The position numbers were made by a program, and so were the translations under genes. Positions 52,347-63,450 of a stretch of 64,000 bases of DNA are shown one piece after another (within the stretch, counting starts at the first letter, position 1; every line of letters begins with the position of its first letter). This stretch comes from Margaritifera margaritifera (lineage: Eukaryota; Mollusca; Bivalvia; Unionida; Margaritiferidae), in NCBI GenBank assembly GCA_029931535.1, contig JAQPZY010001659.1, forward strand, positions 3,664,001 through 3,728,000. The letters run 5' to 3'. Under the pieces are notes generated by a model that saw only the letters and a program-made list of their open reading frames with translations, had not been told where the DNA came from and ran no database searches.

Positions 52347-55240
52347 CTTCTGGCATAATTTTTTATATGTGTTTTATTGCAGTCAATATGCGTACGAAAG
52401 GAATGAAATATATTACAAATGCAATTAATGAAAATACAGAGACATTATAAACGATCTATTTCCACACTTTGGCCCAATAGTCACATTTCAATCTTACGGC
52501 ACGTGGCCTTTATTTCAGGGGCACGAACCGTGGATGACATTCCGGAAATAGACAAATTTTGACACACTTCGAAAAACGGTAGCTCGCAAAGGAAATATAG
52601 AGTTTATAAACATTTTTCAACGATGAATAAATTTACGTTGATATAATTTAACACATTCTATGGTGATTTGAATAGTTTCAAACAATATTATAATGCAAGC
52701 GTTAAAATTCACTTTAAGGGCACGAATTCCGGCGGTTCGAGGATATCTTACATAGGATGCTTAAAATTGAACTAATTCACTGAATTCGGTATAAAATAAA
52801 TTAAATTGCAAGAAGATAAAAGTAAGTGGTATTAAAATGAAAACTGTCATATTTAACATAGGCGAGTAATAGCTAAAAGTTAAACCATTATACAGAATTT
52901 ATAAGAAAACCAGTAGAGACCTTGTGAATAATATTAACTGAAAATCAATGTGTAGTCTAAACGTTCTTCTATTTTAAAAAAACATATATTTGTTGAGAAC
53001 CAACTCGATGCCAATTCCTTCTCTGATTCCACGTTTTACCACTATACCTACTGTGTAATATTGCTGAAAATAATGGTCAGAATTATCAAGAAAATATCGC
53101 ACATTTGGGACTTCCGTCACTTAATGTTGAGACTACTAAAATGTACACGCTATAGTCCTGACTTCCTGTAATGACAAATTAGCGGGAACTCTATGCAGTA
53201 TGAGAGCTGAATGAGAAGAAAAACCTGATAAACAGAAGTAGAACTGTGAAAATATTAAAATAAGTTATTCTGGGTTGTTGTTGTTGCTTTTTTGGGGGGT
53301 GGGAAGGGTGGGGTGTCACTGATTCTATTTTAAAGTAATGAAAGTGAACCAAAAACATCTCATCGTAACCAAATTTTTAAATTGCAAGTGTTGGTTACTA
53401 AATTGTGAATTCAGGTCAGTGTACAAGAACAATGTAATGATTTGTGGGATTTAACATCAACATATAATTTCAACGTGTGTATAACTCAAGAATGATCGGC
53501 ATCTTTCATGCCTAAAAAAAAAGGGGGGGGGGGCTTTGTAAAAATACACAGAAATGCTTCAGAAATAGCGGTAACACTGAAACAGTAAGTTTATTCTTAA
53601 AGCTGAATGTTCACAAATTATTTCATTACAGCCATGTGTAAGAAATATACTAATTTCATCATGAAATACAATGACGTCAACAATTTTAAAAAAATTACAA
53701 TGGACGGTGCATGTGTTTTAATATTTTCTGTGAATTTATTTCAAAATATATGATAAAGAGATTTGTTTTCATTCTGCATACTCAAATTTTGCAGAAAATA
53801 TTCCATTTTATATATTTTAAATTTAAATTATTTGCTAAATTAACAAAACAAATTTATGTCCTGTTGCTACTAAGGTTTTCCGTAGCAATCCAGTAAAACT
53901 TTACCTTGTGCAGAGATGAAATCTTTAATGCAGGATATAACAAATTATCGACCTTAAGGGCATGTATAAACAACAAACAATACAGTAACAACGTACAAAG
54001 GTTTGGCATTTCCGAATCAACTTAATTTATTGAATTACTGACGTGATGCAAACATCTTGATTGACAGTGGTAGACATCAATGAGCCCTAATGACACTTGT
54101 TGCGTCATGACTACTTAATTGCTTTAAGGTTTACTGAAAGAAAATTATTCCCCTTTGTTACATTGTGCTTTTAGAAGTGACTGGAATGTCTCTAAAATAC
54201 CTGCAAATTGATTTAAGGTCACTTGGATATAAGTCTTTTGCGCTCTTAATGTACTTCCGCTTTTTTTCAACAAGAAAATTTGGTCATAGCTGGGATCTCT
54301 CTTTTGAGTATGTCTGAAAGTAAAACATACGTTATTACCGAAAACGAAAGGAAATTAGCGAAAATGAACGAAGATTCACTGCAAATTAAAATATTCAAGA
54401 ATGAACGAATTGCAACCGAGAAAAAACATAAAGGAACTAAAAAAGAAGCCGAAGGACATAAAAAAAAAATATTACTTGGAATATGAATGTCAGTGTAGTC
54501 TCACTGTATCTTTGATATTTATTAGAAGTATTGGGAAAATATAAAAATTGCATAATCAAAGTTGGCTTAATTACATATTAAGGTAATTTAATTTACAATA
54601 AAGTCAGTATTTTACACAGCGTAGCGGTCGCGGTCAGCGTTTAAGGAGGGATCTGGGCAGTGAAATTGCAAATCATTCTGCATGTAAACTCAACCGCCTC
54701 CCGAACGCACTATAAACTTTTTGAAAATGCGTTTTTAGGCGAAAATTTTTCTTTGTTTGTAATCTGATTTTTTTTTTTAAAAAAGTGTCAGTGGCAAAGT
54801 TAGTTCAGGAAAACTACCACCAACTTCTCAAGAAGTTCACATTTTTATTGAACGTTACGTCGCTGATAAAATTAACATTTTGCACATTTTGACTGTTGTG
54901 GAGCCTCCCATCCCCACCCGCACCCCACCCAAGTACGTAAACCACGTCCAACGCCTACGTCATGTGGAATAAGACTGCACATGAGAACATTATGATAAAA
55001 AAGAAAGCACGTAGCAAGACTTTACCGCTTCAATACCACGTGCTGTTTTTTTTTTTTTTTTTTTTTGCTCGTTCATGATTTCTAATAAGTGGGAGCTTGT
55101 TAGAGTAATACCGATTTATTCGATAAATATTACAAACAAAAAATACATTGTATTCTCATAAGTGTTTACAAATTATGCGTGCGTGTGCGTGTGTGTGTTT
55201 AATTAATATTACGAGCAAGAATTCAGTCGTATATCAATAA
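52345..55240. other. No gene recognised
   Basis: AT-rich, apparently single-copy sequence with some G- and A-runs (53291-53315, 53523-53532). A 68-codon Lys/Glu-rich frame at 54280-54486 has no recognisable domain and I do not call it a gene. Confidence 0.4.
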
Positions 55241-57080
55241 CCGTTCATGTCACAGAAAAAGTAACTTTTTTTCGTGACAAATATGCCATTCTTATTTTCG
55301 TCAAGACATTGTCTTGTTCACGATTACTTGTCTTGCCTATATTGGCAAAAACGTTTTTTTTCTTCGCGTGTACCCCTGCTAAACATGTAAAAAACGAAGC
55401 GATTTTTTTCTTAGGAAGAAACTGGTTCGGATGATTTCTCTTTCTTCACGAAAGATCACCAGTTTCCATAAAGATTGTTAATTTTGACGTGAAAACAGTG
55501 GCGGCGCGAGGGGGGTGGGGGTGGTCGGGGCTGGGGGGATTGCTCCAGGTCGCCTGGCGAAGTGGGCGCGGTCGGGAGCTTTTTTGTTTTGTTTTGAAGC
55601 TGACATTTTTATAGTATTTCACCTCACCTTAATGTAACGGGTGCAATTCTTCACAAAATTTATATTTAGGAGGGGGGGGGGGGGCGGCAAGGTAGGGGCG
55701 CCACTAAAGAACATTGCCCCTGGGCGCCTCAAACCCTTGCGCCGCCACTGAGTGAAAACCTCAAATTTTTCTTGAAGATTGAACTTTCACGGAAAACGTA
55801 ACTTTTTCAAGGAAATTTGCATCGACGAAGAAAGACACTTTTCGGGAAGAAAGTAACATTCTTCACTTTTCTTTAAAAAAAAAAAAAAAAAAAAAACGAA
55901 AAATTCACCTTTTTTCATAAAAAGGCTATCATCTATTGACATATAAAAATGAAAATGACATTTGTCATAAAAATTAGTTTTCATGACAAAAGTTACTTTT
56001 TCTGACAATTTTTCTTCACGTGTAAATGACACTTTTTTTCGTGAAAGTAACATTCTTCCTAAAGATTGCACCTTTTTCACGTAAAAAGTATTCTTTTCGT
56101 CAAGACGTTTGCTACGTTCCAAATTAGAAATGACAAGTTACTCTTTTTCATGCATAAGTAATGTTGTTTATCTTCCCCTCATGAATATTGTACAAATTAC
56201 ATAAAGATAACACTGTTTTACATTTTTTTTAAAAATCAGTCTTTGTAAAGTTTGTATTACTGGCCGCACATATCATTACCCTGACCAATAATCACGTATA
56301 TGAACAAGGAGCTGCCTGGGTCTAATACCCTGTGGCATATATGCCATCCCCAAACTCCATGAACACAATGGATAGCTTAAGTACATTGAATGATATTCAC
56401 ATGCACGGACGGGCAAGCCACCAAGATTGGCAAATTGAATTAAGACCGATTGGGTACATATGTAAATTTGGTCTAGTTACACAGACATAACGTCATCACG
56501 GGTGGGATTAGATATATGACAAAATCTTAATTTAAAAAAGTTAATTTTTCAGTGCAAAATGTGTAATGATCATGAACAATGTCGCATTCTTCACGAATAA
56601 AGTGCCTTTCTACTTTAATGAAAACCTTTAATGAAGAAAGTTATTGGTTTCATGAAAAAGTTCTTTTTATCGTGAAAATGTGCAATTTTCATGAAGAAAC
56701 TAGTTTTCTTCACGAAAAACATGACCTTTGATGCAAATTTTTGCACGTGCTTTGTGGAAAAAGTGCACTCTTCATGAAGGAAGTAATTGTTTTCACCTGG
56801 AAATAACCTGTTCCATGTTAGTCCATATTTTTTTTTGGTTTGTTTGTTTGGGGGGGGGGGGGGGGGGGGGGTAATGTTTCTTTTTTACGAAAAGGGTAAT
56901 AATCTTCATGAAAATATGTCATTCATCAGAATTAGCTTCTTCATAAAAAAATCTGACTGTATGAGCTAGTCAATCTTCGTGAAGAAAACAGTTTGTTCAC
57001 GAAAAAGTTTATTTGCATACAATACACTTTTTATCACGAAAAAGGTGTCTCGCGAAAGCCTTTCTTCACGAAAACCACTA
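55241..57080. repeat. Degenerate array of TTCACGAA/TTCATGAA-type words
   Basis: Short words TTCTTCACGAAAA, AAAGTAACTTTTT and CATGAAGAAAGTAA recur on both strands at irregular intervals of about 25-40 bp on both sides of a MITE (for example 55445, 55790, 56591, 56650, 56688, 56711, 56775, 56906, 56999 and 57066). A stretch at about 56160-56550 lacks them. The G-run at 56850-56871 is a homopolymer. No coding potential. Confidence 0.6.
55496..55750. mobile_element. 255-bp hAT-like MITE with TSD
   Basis: It begins CAGTGGCGGCGCGAGG and ends with its inverse (CCTTGCGCCGCCACTG, one mismatch). The flanks CGTGAAAA (55488-55495) and AGTGAAAA (55751-55758) form an 8-bp duplication with one difference, as expected for hAT. 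It is GC-rich against an AT-rich background and has no frame. Confidence 0.8.
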
Positions 57081-58060
57081 TGTTAATAACATCAACGGCC
57101 ATTGATAATTTTCAATGAGATACTAAAAACTAAGGACAATTTAAAATATATCCCGACTGTATAAATAATAACTAAATAATATAGCCAAAGGATAATTATG
57201 AATCATTTGTATTAATTTATTAAAAACTACGCAGGTATTTGTCATTATTATGGACTTAATTTTTCTGCAGAAATGTCAGCATGTGCAAAATTGTTAACTG
57301 ATCAGCAATGTAAGTTTAGGTTCTATTAAGTTTTATCTATTGGAGAAGTTAGCAGTAGTTGTCTGAACTTTGTCACTGGTACCTTTCTATAAAATTTCAG
57401 AATTAAAAAAAAAAACAAAAACAAAAAACAACGTTATAGCCGATAAACATGTGCCAAAACGTATTATGACAGATTTTCGGGTTATTTGTCACTTCAAGCA
57501 TGATTTCATGATTGTAAACATAATCAAAGCAATAAAAAAAAAACAAAAAAAAAAAAAAAAAAAAAAACAAAAAACAACGAAACAAAGAAAAAAAAATACG
57601 AGAGAAGGCATAGTAAGTTTCCATTATTTAAATTACACTTGCATATTAATTCTGAGTCATTTCCAACTATTCAAAGTATTTAATTAGTAGTACTAAAAGT
57701 TATTTTCCATACTCTTTTTGCATTATTGTATATTTCTTTTCGCTTACTTTGTTCTCAATTTTTTTTAAAAAATGTAGCCATGGCGTTTTTAGTATGGCAA
57801 CAGTAATTACTAGTTACTATAATTAGATTGGATGTTTAATAATGATAATTATAATAATGCAAATGAAATAATCAAATCGTTTTACTTTTTTTTTTTTTTT
57901 TTTTTAAATTGTTATGCAAATTGCTGAAACACATAGTGAATGAACTGAATGAATGATTTACACGCAAAGATTTGCCCAAATAAATGTATTGATTTTTGCA
58001 AGCTCCATTAAATTGTTTGGGGTGATTTTCGGAAAGGTGTCCGCGTAATGGTGTTGTACC
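57081..58060. other. No gene recognised; poly-A/T runs
   Basis: AT-rich sequence with long A-runs (57534-57566) and a T-run (57888-57905). Frames here are homopolymer artefacts. Confidence 0.45.
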
Positions 58061-58366
58061 AGCCTCATTTGGTTGCTTGGTTACTTGGTACTTACATTTT
58101 TTATGCAACCTTTTCTATGGGATGTGTCCAGTGATGATGTTCCAGCCGAGACTATTTTAAAGAGTGCTGTATATGTAAATAATTTGACTTTGTATTTTAA
58201 AATTTGTATCCATTTTTGGCTTTATCTTTGTTTTGTATGCCTTTTGGGGTTACCTCAACTTACTCGGCACTATATCCAGGATATTGCTGATGTGCCGTTA
58301 AACTTTACACAAAAATACCTACCTACCTACCTACCTACAAACATACATACATACATACATACATAC

Positions 58367-58397
<31 letters not shown>

Positions 58398-58474
58398 CAT
58401 ACATACATACATACATACATACATACATACATACATACATACATACATACATACATACATACATACATACATAC
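58061..58474 (+). mobile_element. SINE-like element, copy 3, with (ACCT)n/(ACAT)n tail
   Basis: The closing motif GGCACTATATCCAGGATATT, then GCTGATGTGCCGTTAAAC, is followed by an ACCT run (about 58317-58338) and ACAT repeats to 58474. It shares this end with the copies at 11950 and 41660. The body start (about 58061) is uncertain and no tRNA-like promoter could be read. Confidence 0.45.
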
Positions 58475-59283
58475 TATTACAAATGTATACCACACGAGCG
58501 GAAGTTAAAAGTCCAGTAACATGTTTCCACTGTAAACGCTTATAAGTTACTGTCTGACATTATCACTATATTGTATGTATAATTTTCTTTTAATACCTCA
58601 TTAGCATGTTTCAATGTTTGGAATATTATGCCTTCATTAATCACATTATAAAAGTAAATATTATTGTTAACGAGGAGAGAACTCGAACTAAGCTTATGCT
58701 TGTTGTTCAATCTCTATATCTCTTGTTTGATTTTATGTACTTTCCACGATGACTTGTGTAAAATAAATATTGTTTAAACGAAGAAAGGGTCCCATATTGA
58801 ATTGAATTGAGTTTTTGGCTAGGGAGGGAATCAGTCTGAACTTGCATATATTAAAAGTGAGTTTATAACCATTCTGCATATTATAATTTAGAAGAAAAAG
58901 AAAACACTTTTTTGATTCAGCTAATTATATAAATAATTACTTGTATATTTTATTTTATATTTAAATTTCATTAAATATAAAAAATATATTTTGATGAATA
59001 TTAGCAGAGGTGTGAAAAAATCACCGCCATTTTTCAAAGCACGCGGTCAAGTAGCGCCCTCTGCAATTCAGTAAGACGAAGAAGCCGGTTGGGTCAGAAC
59101 ACTCGCTACAAAAACTATTTAATTTGGCTGAAATAAGCGCCACTTTATTTACGAACCAGCAGCAACAGTAGCATCTTAAAGCAGTGAGTCTTACTGAATC
59201 AAAAGATTCGATTTAGATATACTTATTACAGTGAAAAAACACAGTTCGGCATAACAACACGTGGGTCGTTTAACATTTCAACA
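58475..59283 (+). promoter_or_regulatory. Upstream region and 5' UTR of the hnRNP A/B gene
   Basis: About 59030-59280 is less AT-rich than its surroundings and free of the local repeats, as expected for a promoter/5' leader. I see no clear TATA box and cannot place the transcription start. A GTGAGT (59184) and a TTATTACAG (59223-59231) could be splice signals, but the gap between them (about 48 bp) is too short for a normal intron. Confidence 0.4.
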
Positions 59284-60297
59284 ATGTACAACCAAGGCTT
59301 TCAGAGAGGTGGTGGTTTTGGCGGGGGCCGGGGACGTGGTCGCAGACGAAATGATGATGATAATCCCGAATCAGAGAAGTTCAGAAAAATATTTATCGGT
59401 GGTCTTAGTTATGAAACGTCAGAAGAAACACTTAAAGAGCATTTTGGACAATGGGGAGAGATTGTCGATTGTGTTGTAATGAAGGATCCAAACACAAAGA
59501 GGTCACGAGGCTTTGGTTTTATTACTTACAAATATGCCAAAGAGGTTGATGAGGCACAAAATCATCGCCCACACAATATTGATGGCCGTGAAGTGGAAAC
59601 TAAGAGAGCAATGCCAAGAGACGAGTCGGGCACAGACGATTCCAAGGTGTCGGTAACAAAGATGTTTTGTGGAGGACTGAAGGATGACATCTCGGAAGAC
59701 GACCTGAAAGACGTTTTCATTGAATTTGGAGAGATAGAGAGAATTCACGTAATTACAGATAAATCGACTGGCAAAAGGAAGGGATTCTGCTTTATCACAT
59801 TCAAAGACTATGACAGTGTTGATAAGGCAGTGCTCAAAAAGAGACATGATATAAAGGGGAATATGATTGAGGTTAGAAAAGCTCAGGAAAAGACAGCACC
59901 AGGACTTTCTGGCAGAGGAGGAGGACGTGGTGGAGGCATGGGAGGAGGAAGAGGACGAGGGCGTGGTGGTGGCTATGGAGCAAGTGGGGGTGGTGGATAT
60001 GATGGTGGTAGCTACAGTGGAGGAGGAGGAGGAGGATATGGAGGTGGATATGGCGATAGTTACAGCTCTGGTTATGGTGGCGATAGTTACAGCAGTACTG
60101 GTGATAGTTGGGGTGGTTCAGGCTTTGGCCAGAATTATGGAAGCAGCTATGGAGGTGGAGCTGTTAAGGGAGGTGGCTATTCTCAGAGAAGTCAGCCTTA
60201 CAACACCAGTTATGGGAGTGGTGGTTATGGTAGTGGAAGCCAAGGTTATGGTGGTGGTGGTGGTGGTGGAGGTGGCTATGGAGGATACGGACAATAA
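59284..60297 (+). CDS. hnRNP A/B family RNA-binding protein (2 RRM + Gly/Tyr-rich tail)
   Basis: Complete 337-residue frame from ATG at 59284 to TAA at 60295-60297 with no intron. hnRNP A1/A2B1/A3-type proteins bind nuclear RNA and act in splicing, stability and export. Residues 1-34 are a short RGG-type leader. RRM1 has RNP2 IFIGGL (36-41) and RNP1 RGFGFITY (75-82), with the hallmark QWGEIVDCVVMKDPNTKRSR. RRM2 has RNP2 MFCGGL (127-132) and RNP1 KGFCFITF (166-173). From about 208 the tail is Gly/Tyr/Ser-rich with RGG boxes (RGGGRGGG, GRGRGRGGG), prion-like in composition. AVKGGGYSQRSQPY (293-306) resembles the M9 PY-NLS (R-X2-PY) read by transportin. Length fits the family. An intronless CDS is unusual: it may be an old retrocopy or a lineage with lost introns. 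It is the only gene here with dense coding signal. It is close to Drosophila Hrb87F/Hrb98DE and vertebrate HNRNPA2B1, but I cannot assign one-to-one orthology. Confidence 0.95.
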   Translation: MYNQGFQRGGGFGGGRGRGRRRNDDDNPESEKFRKIFIGGLSYETSEETLKEHFGQWGEIVDCVVMKDPNTKRSRGFGFITYKYAKEVDEAQNHRPHNIDGREVETKRAMPRDESGTDDSKVSVTKMFCGGLKDDISEDDLKDVFIEFGEIERIHVITDKSTGKRKGFCFITFKDYDSVDKAVLKKRHDIKGNMIEVRKAQEKTAPGLSGRGGGRGGGMGGGRGRGRGGGYGASGGGGYDGGSYSGGGGGGYGGGYGDSYSSGYGGDSYSSTGDSWGGSGFGQNYGSSYGGGAVKGGGYSQRSQPYNTSYGSGGYGSGSQGYGGGGGGGGGYGGYGQ

Positions 60298-61690
60298 AGC
60301 GATTTTGGGGAAAAGTAGCTTCTCAGTGTTTAAGGTTCAGGCCCAGCTGAAATGAACATCTACTGACTGAATTGCATCGATTGATGATGATACTTTTTTT
60401 TTACATTCATGCTTTTATATTATTGTCATAGAATTTGGAGTCCCAAATGTACAGTTTGATTTCACGAGTTGTATTGTTTGTAGTCGTTAAATTTATATAT
60501 TGTCTTTTGTACATAGAGTATATGGGGGCCATAAAGATAGAAAGAAAACCTCACAAGACCTTTACGAGTTTTTAAGAACGAGGGGAGGTTATTAGGGACT
60601 CCTATATGTCAATCTATGGTGGCTAAAGTAAAAAAAAATGAATGTACCATAATACCATTAGACTTGTTTGAAAGATAATTGTATTCTCTGCATAGAGTAC
60701 ATGGCCCAAGCATACAGATTTAGTATTTTGGATCTTTTACTTTTTAAACTCGACATAGTATTTCATACTTCCATCTTGTCACGTGTTTAATGTCAGGTGT
60801 TGTATTTTATGTAAACTGTTCATCAGTGTGGTGGATGGTATTGACTTAAATCTGCCTGTGGGAGGGAGAGTTGCACCTTTTTTTGTTTATAGGGCTACCA
60901 CCAGTAGAAAAGAATTTTAAAGAAAAACAAGTTCAGACTCCTTCCCACTACATAAAAAGTGCATTCTCCCCTCCCCCTGGTACATTTAAGTTTAATATCC
61001 ATAATTCTTATTTAGGGTTATCATTTGGTTTTTTTTGGTAAATGTATGAATTAAATCTGGCGTTCACGATTTTTGTTGCAATTGAGTGAAGGGTCAAGTT
61101 GTTTAGAAATGATTAGCCAGATATTTAAAAAAAAAAGTATTTGATTCTTGTAGTCTTTTTCCTAAATTCACATTATCATGTCATACAATTTTAAATAAAA
61201 TGTTTAGGCATAAATATATTTCTCTTCTTTTCCACGCATCTTCTTAAGGTCCGATTCATCTTTGCATCGGGTGGGGAGGGAGAAAACCCTTTTCTCTGGA
61301 TTAAAGTTGATCTTCACAGAGAAGTTGATTGTATTTGTACTTAAAAAAAAAAAGAAACCAAACTTTTAAAGGTGACTTGATCAGCTACGTTATTGATATA
61401 TGATTTTCTTAAGGATATTTTCTCATTGCAACAATAATGTGACATTGTTTTATTTACATGGAGATAAAACGTGTCTATCCATCAGTAGTGATTTTCATTT
61501 CAGACTGGTTTATGTACACTTTTGAAAAGTTTTACTGTAGATATGTCACAAAATCAGCCATTAAAAATTTCACTGCTATTTTTCATAACCATTTTTTATT
61601 TGTGAAGACGCCAAGTGTCAACAATGCATGGGTCAAGTTTGCCCAATTGAAAGTCCATACTTGTAAATAAAGATGTAGTCATGGTATTTC
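60298..61690 (+). promoter_or_regulatory. 3' UTR of the hnRNP A/B gene with poly(A) signals
   Basis: A long, T-rich, repeat-free trailer follows the stop. AATAAA signals occur at about 61193 and, more convincingly, 61666-61671 (GTAAATAAAGATG), giving trailers of about 0.9 or 1.4 kb. No further exons are seen. A 70-codon frame at 61458-61670 is not coding in my judgement. Confidence 0.5.
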
Positions 61691-61879
61691 TGACTTGATT
61701 ATTTACAGTTTTGTTTGCAAATCGTGAGCAAGACCAAATTCTAATTTTGGTCTCTGCCTTGCAGTCTATAGAGTTTTACATGTTCACGTTTCAACAATTA
61801 CAGGAAGTTCTGTCATTTGGCTTGTTTCTCCGATACTGCTGTATACAGTAGTGAAGCTTCATGTGTGTATTCATCTTGG

Positions 61880-62170
61880 CGGGTACTACTCACCATGTAC
61901 TAAAACAGGTCACAGTGACCTACTTTTCACACCCCATTGATTAAATGTGTTTGCCTTGATTTTGGTTTCTCGCATTGTTTTACGTGGTCGTTCATGTTGG
62001 AGAGTAATACTTGCCACAGGCAAAACGAGATTGGAGGGTAGTACTCACAACAGGCAAAAAAAGGGCAGTGATCTACTAATGCTTCACGTATTGCCTTTAG
62101 TTCAGGTTATCTTCGACTATTGAATGGAGTCTTCAAACACGATTGGTGTATTCCTTAAGGCAATGGTAAT
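61880..62170 (+). repeat. Dispersed repeat family 2 remnant with perfect ERE palindrome
   Basis: AGGTCACAGTGACCT at 61907-61921 lies in CATGTACTAAAACAGGTCAC, and family 2 words follow (TACTTTTCACACCCCATTG, TCGCATTGTTTTACGTGG). It is about 240 bp after the last hnRNP poly(A) signal. Confidence 0.5.
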
Positions 62171-63380
62171 ACTCCCCGAGGCAAAAGCGGGCAACTGATT
62201 AACAGATTAAATTTGTCAGTAAGTAGATAGACTAAGCACCAGTACAAGGTCATGCTTTGTTCAGCTTTTGATTTGCCAACCAAATTGCAGCTTTCATACT
62301 GCTGGAAGTGAAAAATGACACTTGACGTGTTGTTACTAATAATAACTGTCGTCAACACGAGATGCAATGTTTTATGTTATGGGCTACTAAATTAAGTTGA
62401 CCAGGCTTGAGCAAAGTTGTCAGAATATGAACTTGTATTGGCACATTTTGGATGTCCATTACATCAGAGAGATCTCTTTTAATCGGAGTGGTGTTTTATA
62501 ATACATCAACATGGGGAAAGGTTATCTTGTGTTGAGGCATTTGGAACAAGTGCTTCACCCAGGGAGGTGCCACAGTGGACTACACAGCCTGGTCTGTAAA
62601 GTATTCAAGACAACACTTGACTTGCCCGCATTTCATTGGCTACCATCACTCTTCAGCCAACTTGAATGGTGGTCAGCAGAGTTTGAAATTTTATTGTGTC
62701 TGGATTTTTACTTCGGTAAGGATAAAGGCATCTGAATAGATTTAGTACAAATAAAAAGATTAGACTAAGCTGTGCAACACGTATGGGCTGTCAACTTAGG
62801 TAGGTCTTGAAAATATTACCTCCAGTTCCACTGGACAGAAGTGTTACATTGCACTGATTGTTCATGCAGCAAGATCCACCCCACCCCAAATCATGCATAT
62901 CGAGGTTTACATCTTACATTGTAGGTGTAGAATTGTGCCAAGACAAGGTCAGGTTGGTTGCTGTTGTGTCCAAGAGTGGGTAAGGCACTACTCCAATTGC
63001 CTAGCACAGTAGAACCTTCCAACTGTTGATGTACCATTAAACACCAATCTTTCGTAGGCATGATCGGTTACACATAATTAACAACATTGCAAGATACATT
63101 AGTATAAACAAGGGGTGTAGTGGTTACATTTATATAGCTGCAAAACTTGTGAAAACATTCTGAACTTCTGGTCAAAAGCCTGAATTTGAAACGTGTACAT
63201 ACTGTTTTGATGATGAATTTTACTAAACTCTGGCAGGACAACCCTAAAATTTCTTGTGTTGTTAAAAATTAAAGTCTTTAGATTTTGAGCCATAGTACAA
63301 ATTGTTTGAGACTATATGATGGAAGAAAAGTATAGAAAATTGACTTCGGATGTGGAAACGTGATTTATGCATTTATGTTT
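62171..63380. other. No gene recognised
   Basis: Unremarkable sequence with two short open frames (62511-62735 +, 63099-63293 -) that show no domain or codon signal. No transposon ends. Confidence 0.4.
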
Positions 63381-63450
63381 AGAAGCACTAGTCAGTGCTA
63401 GCAAAAGTTGGTCACCGTGATGTACTTTTTACACTGTAGTGATTGTTTCA

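Noticed and set aside
54280..54486. 68-codon Lys/Glu-rich frame
   Set aside because: No homology and A-rich low complexity.
59503..59847. 114-codon frame opposite the hnRNP RRM region
   Set aside because: Shadow of the true coding strand; it has no motif of its own.
59867..60355. 162-codon Val/Glu/Met-rich frame overlapping the hnRNP tail
   Set aside because: Out-of-frame reading of the glycine-rich repeats.
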